Shown here piece after piece: positions 11,132 to 21,500 of a stretch of DNA of 64,000 bases. Under the pieces are notes generated by a model. The model did no database searches, was not told the DNA's origin, and was given only the letters and a program-made list of their open reading frames with translations. Each line of letters opens with the position of its first letter. Position 1 is the stretch's first letter. The DNA is taken from assembly GCF_014851395.1 (NCBI RefSeq), contig NW_024040374.1, positions 23,351,695 through 23,415,694 of the forward strand, written 5' to 3'. Origin of the DNA: Micropterus salmoides. Its lineage: Eukaryota > Chordata > Actinopteri > Centrarchiformes > Centrarchidae. The translations under genes and the position numbers were made by a program.

Positions 11132-13974
11132 CATCAGTACATAGAGAAACTTGATCTCAGTGGATTCATCTCAATAACAGATGACGGCAGCTACGATCGT
11201 AATTTAGGTGCAGCCAGGCTCAACTTCCAAATGAAGGATGAAAACATCAAATTTACTGTGAGGGAATATATATATAGAAAAGATGTAAATCATTCTCTGT
11301 TTTTCAAAGTAATTCCCCATTTTCACAGTTTTTCTCCCCTCATTGTCTCCACAGTGCCCAAATGCTGAGACTCGTGAGCTGTGGAAGGGCTTTATTCACT
11401 CTGTGGCTAAGGTCTGTGGTGTATAACATTTAGCTCACCAATAAGCACTCACTGTAACTTGTTTTAAATGTTTTAGGTTTAGCAGGCTGATGTTTAGATG
11501 TAATGAACATCAGGCCAAATATTGATAATTGCAGCCTTCATGTGCACAGATAATTTCAAATGTGTGTCTCCCTGCAGCTGTCGTTACCATCCTCCCTCAA
11601 CCTGCTGCCCGGCCAGATCCAAATGCTAAAAGAGGTTATAGAAAAGGAAAAGGAAAGGATAAAAACTGTCCCTCCATCCGCTGTCAGCTCCAACTCCAGT
11701 CCTTATATCAGCCTCCAAGCAGAAATGCCAGTGTGAGTATTAGCAACACTCGGATTTACTGATTCTTTAAGTTAAAAACGGGAGACTTCTAAAGTCTGGC
11801 AGTATTTCATTATTCTTTCCCACATGCCTTGTTTTGGATCACAGTATCAACAAAATCTAGGACATAAAAGGCATTATGTATCTGCCTTTTTAAGCAAAAA
11901 AAAAAAAAAAAATGTAACAACTCAATTCAGCTTCTTATTTGTTTTCTTATTAAAACATGTGTTTGGTTTTTTTTCAGTGTCCCTCCACCTGCTGTCACCA
12001 GCTCCACGCCTCACACCAGCCTCCAAGCAGACATGCCAGCGTAAGTATTAACAAAACTCGAATGTACTGATGCTTGAGTGAAAAGCTGGCGACTTCACAT
12101 TACCAAAACTGACATTTTAGAGGAGCATTTTGAAGGCCATTTAAAATGGTCTTGAGCTATCTGCCAGTATTTTAGTATTTAATGACTCTTTCCCACATGC
12201 CTTTGGTTTTGTGTGAAATCTTTCAGTGTCCCTCTACCTGCTGTCACAAACTCCAGTCCTTACATCCACCTCCAAGCAGACCTGCCAGCGTGAGTAAATA
12301 TGTGGTTTTACCCAATTTCAGACCTTGTCTAGAAGCAGTAGACGTCTGGGTCTCTGCATCTTTGCAGTCATGTTGTTCCACCTGCCCCCAACAGTTTACA
12401 AAGTGATCACCCTTTGCATAGCATCACTGTCCAGGGAAAAATATGTATCTTCACATTTGGTGATTTTTAGGTTGTCCAATAAACTGGACATTGAATCAAA
12501 ATAAATTCAAAATATCTGGACTGGAGTATCTCTAGAAAGTACCACTCAGCTCAGTCATTGCTGTCTTGAATCTCAGACAAGACTTTTGTCATCATTCGAT
12601 ATAGATATTTATCCCGATAAATGTCAAATCATTATTTCTTTCAAGTTTAAAGGCTGATTTAGTTTAAAGGTTGAATTTTTGCTCCTGATTGAAAGTTGAA
12701 GAAACCAGATGATTAATTGTGGTTTTAAACTTTTCTTTATGGTCAGAACATGACAAACACTTGCCAAACAGTGGATCATTTCACAAAACATTCAAAACAA
12801 TTATAATGATATAAATAATAAAATCTTTATCAACATAAAAATATGCATGAGTAAAATCATTTTGTAGTCCTTTTTCCTCAATAAAATAAATATCTTAATA
12901 GGAAAAGGAAGTGCTGATTTGTTTCAGATTAAACATTAGTTATATTTATATCAAGGAAAATTAAATCACGATAATGATTGTTATCGTTTTATTGCCCAGC
13001 CTTACTTTTAATAACCTAGGGAAATCAGTTTTGGCAGTTTTTCCTAATGTCTCATCACTGTTTTCTGGCAGTTGTTACCACAATGTGTCCCGTCTGGAGG
13101 CAGAGCTGCTGCTTGAGAGAGAGGCCAAGAGAGGAAACCTGCTGCTGAGGCCTGGGAGGGACGGACAGTCCTTCGCTGTCAGCACCAGACAGGACCTTGG
13201 CGGGTACATACACACACATGCTCAAAGCACACACCCACACACATCTAATACATAAGCATGCACACTTATCTCACACATTCTCACGCTAAAACACAACTTC
13301 AGTATCATCAATTAATCTGTGCAAAAAATGGACTGAACCTGTCTTATCTTTGCAACTGTGTTGTTGTTGTGTTGGGTAATTTACAATCAGTTGATTTGGT
13401 TCATTTCATCTGTGTTTTGATTGCCTCATCTCTGTCTTTTTCTATCAGCTCTATATTCAGACACTACCGAGTGACTCGGAAACATGCCGGGGGCTTCACC
13501 ATTGATGTTGACAATCCTGTGAGTATTACAACATCTGGTCTAGATTAAGGTATTTAAATAATGAAAGTACTTAAGGCGCAGATATAAGAAATAACTATTT
13601 GCACTTGATGTTTGGAGGTTTCATGGGGATTTATTGTTCAAGTGAGAGAGGACGTACCTTGAGCAGTAAACACAGAGTTGGCAATTAAAATGTCACATGA
13701 CGTTAGTCCATGGATCACAGGATTCCACTGACAAATTCAGTAACTAATTTGTCAACATAGGTCCTGCCTTGGCTGTAAAAATCCATTAAATCCATTTGTT
13801 ATATAGAGCTGATTTCCCATCCACCTTCATGTACTTTTTCTTCTGTAAGTGAGAAAGAAATATGTAACATTCTATAAATTTGAAGCTGACATCTGCTGGT
13901 CATGATGATCTTCAAATGAACTGAACACTGAAACAGTGCCTCCCTGTACTACACTACAACCACTGTGTCACATC

Positions 13975-14008
<34 letters not shown>

Positions 14009-16374
14009 TATACTGCCAAAATACAGAGAGATTTACCTACCGGGGAATTGACTTAATCAGCTTTGTATGAACATGTTTGCCGATGGCTTAAATGTAACGG
14101 AGGTTCAATCCTATGGAAAAGTCCCGCAGTCCAGGTTTACTATAAGTTACTATATGACTAAAAATATAGATTTCATGAAAAGCATTCTACCTCCATGGCC
14201 TTGGTCCAATTAGCTGACACAAAAATTAAAGCTTTAGACAACAAATTATTCACAGTTGGAGTATTTATTGATTTGTCAAAAGCTTTTGACACTGTGGATC
14301 ATAATAAATTATTAAATAAGCTTCAAGCTCATGGTGGCTATTTTAACTCATCACACAGTTTCTAGATTAGGTCCTCTTTTATTTCTTGTACATCAATGAC
14401 TTTTGATATCATAAGAAGCACTCTTCATTTTATATGCCGACTTTACCAATATTGTTCCTACAAATAAAGATGAACATAGGCTCATCATAACCCATATGAA
14501 CAATGTTCTAGATAGGATGGGTTTCTAGTTCAAATGCAATAAGTTATCCCTTAATGTTAAGAAATTGTGCTTGTATATCTTCAAGCCAAAAATTAGAATG
14601 GTTATTATCACACCAGATCAGCTGATCTTTTATACACTATAGTACAACCACACAATCCTTTAAAAAAAGAGATTCTCACACACAGTACTATGAAAATGAG
14701 GTATGAAAGCAGTGGAAATATGTCATTCTTATTCTTGTTTTGATGTCTCTTTTATGTCAATGCAGTCAATATGTAAATTTGTGGCAAGTAATGTCGCATG
14801 TTAATTTCAATTTTAGGTGGGTTTTCCTTACAAGCCCTTGGGTTTTTTTTCATCCCACCTGTGCTTTTTTGTTTTTATTGTTGTTGTAGATTTATTTTCT
14901 TCAGTTTTATTTTATTATAAATAAAGAACTAATGCAAATAACTCAGTCACCACAAACATATTACTTCTGCACTTGTGTTCTGTGGACGTGTTGGATAAAA
15001 TTTTAATTTTGCTGCAGGTCCTCTGTGCCACGCTACATGATGTGATCGACTATTTAGTTGACAAAACTGACGGAGTTTTGAGTCCTCTCAGCATTGAGGA
15101 ACAATATGAGAAAAACATCTGTATGTACAAAAACATTTTCATCTTTCTATTTGACTTTTTTTTTTTTTTGCCTTTGTTTTGCTCACTCACTTCGTGTAAG
15201 TCACCTTTTTAGCGGTGTAATAGTTATTCCATATATCAAACATATACTGTACATTTACTAAAAGGTAGACACAACTAATTGAAGTTCTTTTTTTTACAGA
15301 TTTTATTTGGTCTGATGATGAAAATGGAGAGAAGAGTGTTCAGCAGGCCCAGTCAGCCCCGCCAAGCATACCTCCCAAACCAGGTACTGTGCACATTAAT
15401 ATAATTATAATAAACACATAAATATGAACACATACAGCAGGGTTCGACATAAGCGATGGCCCAGATCCAGTAAAAAATGTATCTTGAGCAAGTGACTGGC
15501 TAGTCTACATCGTAAGTCAGTTGTATGTCCTATACTGCTGTACAGCGGGGCTTTGAGCTAAACGCTAACATCGGTTAACACGCTCATGAGTGCAAACATG
15601 CTGATCTTTAGATGATTTCTCAAGATGTTCTATCTGAGTAGTATTTCAACCCTGTAATAATTTACTTGTTTTGTTTGCAGTAGCTTTAAGACCGCCGATC
15701 CTTGTACCAGTGCCAGAACAACCTGTAGAAGACAATTTGTATCTGAATGACACGCGTAAGTATAACTCTGCTGTCAGTCCATCTATCATTCCTGCCCTTT
15801 GCCCTTCTGTCATTCAGCCATAAACAGGTGAGACTTCATTTTTTCCATTGCTGTTGTTAACTATAGTCTGTGCTCAAACAGTGGAGGAAATGGAGAAAGA
15901 GCCAGAGGAATCCCCAGATGTTCCACTGCAACGTAAGCGCCTGTCTGTCTCAAATAGTTTCCCCTTTCCTGCTGCATGACTGTATTATTACTTACTTTCT
16001 TAATGACTCATTGCGTGTATTTCCTCTATAGCTCTGGAGAAAAAAGCTCCAAAGAAAGCAATGATGCCTCCAAGTCATGCTCTTTGCAAACGCTCCTCTT
16101 CTGCATCATTCTCCTCCTCTTCCTCCTCCACAAACAGCTGGGACATGAGGATGAAAGTCCCCTCAGAAAGTCTGGGACAGAGTACGTCCACCTTTCACTT
16201 TCATACGTTTAGATTTATTAATTTGTGCAGTCTCATTTCATATTTTTCTGTCATGAGTGATCTTACTTTCTTGCCGTGATGTCAAAACTTATTGTCTAAT
16301 ATGCTCCAGTTCCTCCAGCAGCAATATCTGAGCTGAAACTGAAGTTGGAACGAAAGGGGATGTGTCAAGAGTGA
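7777..16374 (+). CDS. stap2: Stap2 signal-transducing adaptor (PH-SH2-proline-rich)
   Basis: Coding exons are 7777-7863, 10922-10993, 11138-11257, 11355-11411, 11578-11732, 11978-12040, 12227-12289, 13072-13203, 13449-13518, 15018-15120, 15300-15383, 15681-15755, 15867-15932, 16032-16181 and 16310-16374. All phases agree and give 1362 nt, 453 aa. Residues from about 15 to 112 form the PH domain (YYEGYLEKR, LFFFNEKRDADYIEKLDL, ETRELWKGFI). An SH2 domain spans about 207-305 (VSRLEAELLLE, then NLLLRPGRDGQSFAVSTRQ, then HYRVTRK). The tail is proline-rich and Ser-rich and contains YLND, a possible YxN Grb2-type site. STAP2 is a cytosolic adaptor that links receptors and kinases to STAT and NF-kB signalling. 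Human STAP2 has the same domain order but lacks the extra repeats between PH and SH2. The ATG at 7777 is chosen because the exon matches the human N-terminus (YYE.FLEK). Confidence 0.93.
8768..9465. mobile_element. long palindromic MITE with a (TCTA/TCTG)n core, in stap2 intron 1
   Basis: The arm at about 8772-9043 is repeated in inverse orientation at about 9219-9460. Examples are ATGTTTGTTAGTGACTACAG in the left arm and its reverse complement near 9425-9445, AACTGCAAACTGCCCTCAA, and AAATGAATAAATTA. Identity looks high over about 230 bases, with small indels. The loop holds the tetranucleotide array at 9090-9170. No protein is encoded. The structure is that of a fold-back, non-autonomous DNA transposon. 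I did not identify the family. Confidence 0.7.
9090..9170. repeat. (TCTA)n/(TCTG)n microsatellite
   Basis: A regular higher-order pattern of TCTG TCTA TCTA units is repeated about six times, then pure TCTA. It sits in the loop of the palindromic element around it. Confidence 0.95.
9455..9560 (+). repeat. tRNA-derived SINE fragment
   Basis: The block reads GAGACCTGGGCTTGAATCC followed by a stretch containing CCCTGAGCAAGACACTTAAC. This is the hallmark body of a widespread teleost SINE. GGCTTGAATCC resembles a B box. Only this part is recognisable; the head and tail are not clear. Confidence 0.55.
10876..11137 (+). repeat. two (TG)n tracts abutting stap2 acceptors of exons 2 and 3
   Basis: A TG/CG tract at 10876-10919 runs directly into the AG at 10920-10921 that begins exon 2. 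A second TG tract at 11097-11129 lies 8 bases before the exon 3 acceptor. In both cases the usual polypyrimidine tract is largely replaced by alternating TG. Confidence 0.85.
11640..12289 (+). repeat. stap2: tandem triplication of a 63-nt coding unit in stap2 (end of exon 5, exons 6 and 7)
   Basis: The last part of exon 5 encodes VPPSAVSSNSSPYISLQAEM. Exon 6 (11978-12040) encodes VPPPAVTSSTPHTSLQADMP and exon 7 (12227-12289) encodes VPLPAVTNSSPYIHLQADLP. Exons 6 and 7 are each exactly 63 nt and phase 2-2, so either can be skipped or added without a frameshift. Flanking intron text is also shared (TTTCCCACATGCCTT before exons 6 and 7, and ACTGAT after the donors of exons 5 and 6). The unit that duplicated was therefore exon plus intron. 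Confidence 0.9.
14160..14640 (+). mobile_element. decayed LINE reverse-transcriptase fragment in stap2 intron 9
   Basis: The plus strand encodes ALDNKLFTVGVFIDLSKAFD then TVDHNKLLNKLQAHGGY, the classic RT motif (FxDLSKAFDTVDH) of L2/Rex/jockey-type LINEs. Further on are remnants of GPLLFLVYIND and of the region around the catalytic YADDT box, here read as ADFTNIV. Frameshifts, stops and an internal gap show that it is inactive. It lies in the sense orientation of the host gene. Confidence 0.7.
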
Positions 16375-17091
16375 CCTCTACTGGTGGGAGCCTGTTCCTC
16401 CTCCTGTCAGCAGGAAAGCCTCACAGAGGATTAACACTTTATTGATTCACCTTTCTCAGACACTCATTAGCAAATGAATTGACTGTAACAAGGGTTGTAC
16501 ATGTCACATTATCCTCGCCATGTTTCTCTTGTATATTTTGCACATTTTCCTAATCAGAGTGGTTGTTGCAGTGTTTTTTTTTTTACTGTAATTACTTGTT
16601 GAATTGTACTTTGTATATTTTTACTTTATGAGATGGATATTTTTATTCTACCTGAGGGTTGTGTGATTATATATTGTACAGCACACACCACTGCCTCTCT
16701 GTGTAGTGAACTCTAAAAGGAAAAAACGAGTTGGCTTGTGGTTACTGGACCTGCTGTATGTGAATGTATTACATATTGTGTTTCAGTGAAGGGAAAAACT
16801 CTTTGCTTCAGTCACATGAAATTACATACATGTGACCAAGCAACTTCTAGTATGTGCCATACTGCACAACCGGTCAGTTTTATGATGTTCTGTAACTTTT
16901 TTATGAAGTATTCCTGTGTTGCACTTTTTTTTAAAAAACTTTATATTTTTCTTGCTGTTTTGTTTTATTCCTCGTCGAACCAGAAAACACAACAACCGCT
17001 TGCTCTCACTCCTTTATTACCTCAATGACTGATACACTGTAGTGGAAAAAAAATTACTATTTACAATAAATTGTGACATGTCAGCATGTGA

Positions 17092-17097
17092 AATAAA
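17092..17097 (+). terminator. stap2: candidate stap2 poly(A) signal AATAAA
   Basis: AATAAA about 720 bases after the stap2 stop is the clearest poly(A) signal before the convergent fsd1 gene. A weaker AATAAA occurs at about 17065. Motif inference only. Confidence 0.45.
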
Positions 17098-17099
17098 GT

Positions 17100-18502
17100 T
17101 TAAACATAACTCTCAGCTTCTTTAAAGCATTGCAGGCTACAGTTAGTCAGTACAGAAGGAGCGACGCGGCAAAGCAAGACTTGTTACCATGTGTAGCAAT
17201 ATGACATGGACACTACTTAGAGGCCGGGCGGTGCACTAATAAGGAATTCATAACATCCATTTCCAGAGTTTAACACTTTTGTTTCTCACACAGCTGGACC
17301 CCAAAACCTGGCTAACTCTCATGATACAATTTGTTAGCTGAGGCTACTTGCTATTTATTAGATTTGGACACCGACAGTCCACTACTCATTAATGGGATTC
17401 CTCTTCAGCAAATAAAGTGGTATTATTATTACTAGGTATAGACACACACATACTGTACATACAAGCTTCAGGGTGCAGTCAGGTGAACTGAACATTTACA
17501 GTAATTTCCCAAATCCATGGAGTTTCACTAAATATAACTTCCCTCTAGCTTTTCTGTGCAGAGTCTGGCTGTCAGACATAACTCCACAACCAACACCTCT
17601 CTAATTTAAAACTAGCGGGAGGCTAAAGGACCCAGTTTCTTGCACGCAAAGTGTGGGACCTGACTACAAAGACTGAAATGCAGTGAACACTGTTAACTCT
17701 GCATGCCATGGCAATAAATAAATACAACATTCCTAATGTGTTGTTAATTTGTTATGACCCATTAGTTTCTGGCAAAGTGGAACACATCCTGAATGAGTAA
17801 TGAACTACATTCTGTTCAGTAGCGTTGTCTAGGAGCAGGTTGGGTTACATAGTTTGGTTGGTGGATAGAGGCAGATTCAGTAGGTGATAATTACCACTAA
17901 GCTATGTTACAACCAGGTTATACTAAGACTGACACAATACATTGTTTTAACTTGACATAGGGAGGATATTTCTTGCACTGAAATATTAGCGTGTTGGTAC
18001 AGATCACCTGATTTGGCCAATCAGTTTGGAAATGAGGAGGAAGGCACAGGGAGAGAGCAGGCAGGACAGGCGATGACCCTGCACCTGCAGCTGGCTGCAT
18101 CGACAGTACGGCTGAGTGTTTTGGTGATGGAAAGGAAGGAAGAGCAGCGGCCAGCGCTAAATCATTGCTCTAGCAGCAGCGGGACAGCGCTAAATGAATG
18201 TGTGGAGAGAAGAGAACTAGTAAGACTACAGCTAATGTGTCCCAAGCAATCACAACAGCCAGAGTCATACGTCTGAAGAATTCTGTCACTGAGGGCGCAG
18301 ATGACACACTTGTTCCCCAAAGCCATTTTTGCTGTCATGCAACACAGACACCGCATGTGGAACAGGCGAAACCATCATATTCCAGTGATGTAACTCTTCC
18401 ATGATATGGCTTTGACCGCAGTCGAGAGCAGAGGTGATGTTCTGCGGCCGTGACTGTGGTCGAGCGGAGCTGGGAGGCTTCCTGCCGGCTGAGCTGATGC
18501 GT
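17100..18502. other. convergent stap2/fsd1 intergenic interval, includes fsd1 3' UTR
   Basis: No credible coding frame is present. The portion next to 18502 must hold the fsd1 3' UTR on the minus strand. Several TTTATT motifs (minus-strand AATAAA) occur near 17350, but none is clearly the one used. Confidence 0.5.
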
Positions 18503-21500
18503 CTAGGTGAGGCTGGCGTTGGAGCTGCTGGTGCCGCTGTTCTTCCTCTGGCCGCTCAGCACCACGCTGGGAACCTGCAGGCCTGTAACTACTGAGAAAC
18601 TGCCGTTCCACACCTGCAGGGGGCAGCACATCAACAGGCAGTTTAAAAACCCGAAAGGCCAACGGAGGATTCTTTCAGATAACTTAAGATATATTTAAAA
18701 GCTTTTGAAGAAACGTGTCTCACCATGAAAGCTGGTATAACAGGCTGCTGAAACTTGGTTTTGAAGGTGTGCATCAGCAGTTTAGTTTTGGCGTTGTAGA
18801 AAGACAATACACCTGGAGAGAATAAAGAAGCACACGTGTTCTATATTAGAAAAGTGGGGCTGCAAGTAACATTTTCATTGTTGATTAATACGTCAATTAA
18901 CTAAATGATCAATTAATAATTTAGTTTATAAAATTCATTAAAAGTACACACAGTGATCTCTTCAAATTGCTTGTTTTGTTAGATCAACAGTCCAAAATCC
19001 AAAGATATTTCATTTACAGTATAAAATACAGAAAAGTAGCAGTTATCTCTTTTCAGTGATGTTCCATCTGTTGCCTGATTTTATATTGTTTAGTCTGCAA
19101 TGTTTTATGCTGCCATCTTGAAAGGGTTCTTCCAATGTTTCTAACCTCAAACAGATTTGCCAGGTTTATAATAATATTAGATAAACACCTTGGAAGATGG
19201 GGCCATGGATTGTTTGGTCTTATGCTTGATAAATGAATAAAAGTCAGTTTATTTTTACTATCGGTTTCAAACACTGATTAATTTCTGTCTATTTACTAAT
19301 CATAGAATTGACTTATTATTTCAGAGTTTGAGAACATTTCACAGTGATACTACCTGTGATCATTCAAACACTGACTCTGACACTGTGTGTATGTGTTCAT
19401 CGTACCTTCGTCGTAGTTGACGTAGACTCCTATACTGTTTGGGATGGGACAGTCCAGTGTTCGAGCCTTGTTGTTGTGCTTTGCCGTGAGGCTCTGCTGC
19501 AGCCAGTTGTTCAGATGGATGCACCAGGAGGCGCTGCTTTTCCCCAACTGGTCGAATCGTCCGAGACTCCGCAGGGCAACACCCACAGCGAAGGCTTTGC
19601 TCTCCTTGTCAAACCGCACCTCCCAGTACTGCTGGCCAGCGTCGATCATGGTATCAGCTGTGGTGAGGTAAAAGCCCAGGTAATCAGTTTCAAGAATAAC
19701 AGTGTCAACGCAATCTGCAGTGTTGATCAATCTTTTTTGATTAATCGATTAGTTGTTCGGTCTATAAAATGTCACAAAATGGTGAACGTCTTTCCTAAAG
19801 CTCAAATGTCTTGTTTTGTCCACAACCCAAAGATTTTCAGTTTACTGTCATAGAGGAGTAAAGAAGTTTAAAAACAATTAAAAAGCTAGAATCAGAGAAT
19901 TTTGACTTTATTTTTCTTTAAAAAATTACCCAAACCAATGAATCGCTTATCAAAATAGTTGGCGATTTATTTAATAGTTGACACCTTATCGATCAGTCGT
20001 TGCAGCTCTAGTTACAAAACATGTTTTGCTTATAAATGCTTGAGACAATCTGAGTTAACGTGGTACAACTGGGAGTTCTATTCTGTGCTGTTTGACAGGA
20101 GAACTGTCAAATGGAAATCATGAATTGGGTTAGGAATTCAGGAGATTGTTGAAATAGCAACAATTAAAAATTATTTTTATTATTAATATTACTTCCTGTG
20201 TACTCAAGAGGGTGACATTCATCTTGGAAGGCTAGCTAACTAGTGTCCCTGGGCGGCTACTGGCTAGTGTAGCAAGGCCAGCTAAGCTGAGAAACTAGCC
20301 CACAAACTCAGTAAAGTTAGATGCACTGCCAGTGCACAAGGGTTCTTATCTCGTCTTTGTTTTGCTGCACTCACTGAGGTTTAACCTCAAGCAGTGAAAT
20401 AATTTTTGCTTCCAAAACAGCTCGGTTTCAAATAACTGTGCAGCTCTAACTCCAGTCTGTGTGTGTTTTGCTCCTAGAGATGTAGAAAGGGGTCACTCCT
20501 GTGTTCCCAGGGTCCTATGTTCCCTGGATTTATATGCCTCATAATTGAAACATGACAAATGGTTCTGGGTTCCCAGGGTCTTCACATAAAAGATTAAGAA
20601 GCATTAAGACCACAACATCCAGGTTGATCCTCAAGCTTGCATCTATGTTCCCCAGCTCCAGGATTAGGGGTTCAGAACCCTGGGAACACAGATATGCTCC
20701 CATAAAGAAACACAGTTGTTGTGCTTTGCTGTTTGTTACCAGTGTCTGTGTCTTCTTACCCAGAACTGTGTAGGACTCTGCTGTAAATCTGTCCCTGCCG
20801 GGCCGGGATGCCGGCGCTCTCTTAGGCGACATCAGGGCCGACCTGATTAAAGATGGTAGACAACAATCACTCAATAGAGAACCAGTCTATTTTTTAGACC
20901 CCTGGCAATAGTCAAAGTCCAGGTTTAAAGACACTGCAAGTTTACATTCGTACACACCTGGCTGGAGAGTGCATCGGGGAGTTAATTCGATTCTTTTCCT
21001 TGCGGATTTCCTGTATCTTTCCTCCACCGCTGTCCCACTCCACACTCAGGTCCTCCACTTTCAGGTTCTGGTGGGACGAGGCAGCGTCCAGTTTGAAGGT
21101 GAAGGCTGCAAACAGAAAATTATATATGTGAAACACAATCCAATATTCACATTCCCATCAACAGAGACAGACATTTCATGCACTGTTGACCAAAGCTTAA
21201 ACAAAATACCAACAACACATAGACCTATAGTTCTCACCGTGGGTTTCTAGTGTAACCGGCTCAGAGAACTCTCCCGCCACGGCCTTGTTACACGCTCTCA
21301 CTCTGAACGTCATGTACCGAGTGTCAAAGCGCAAACCTGAGAGTGAAAACAACAAGTGTCCTTTAGCAGTCAGCTTCATCAGCGTCCATCCAACATATAA
21401 CTCCTCACAGTCCTACCTGTGAGTGTGTGCTCCATCTCTCGTATGCCCTCCACCACCATCCAGGGGTAGTCCTCCCTGATGCGCGGTGGACCCTCGTGGT

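Noticed and set aside
10880..11368. A 162-codon open frame running through two stap2 exons and TG repeats
   Set aside because: The frame reads Cys-Val from TG repeats and crosses good donor and acceptor sites. The true product is spliced exons 2 and 3 of stap2.
13175..13200. Possible RE1/NRSE (REST) element (GTCAGCACC…ACAGGACC)
   Set aside because: The half-sites are two bases too close for the consensus and lie within stap2 SH2 coding sequence, which explains them.
18555..18580. Possible RE1 half (CTCAGCACCACG) in fsd1 exon 13
   Set aside because: Only the first half matches the consensus. It is coding sequence of the last fsd1 exon.
19344..19853. 169-codon plus-strand frame antisense to fsd1 exon 11
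   Set aside because: It is a shadow of the SPRY-coding exon on the opposite strand.
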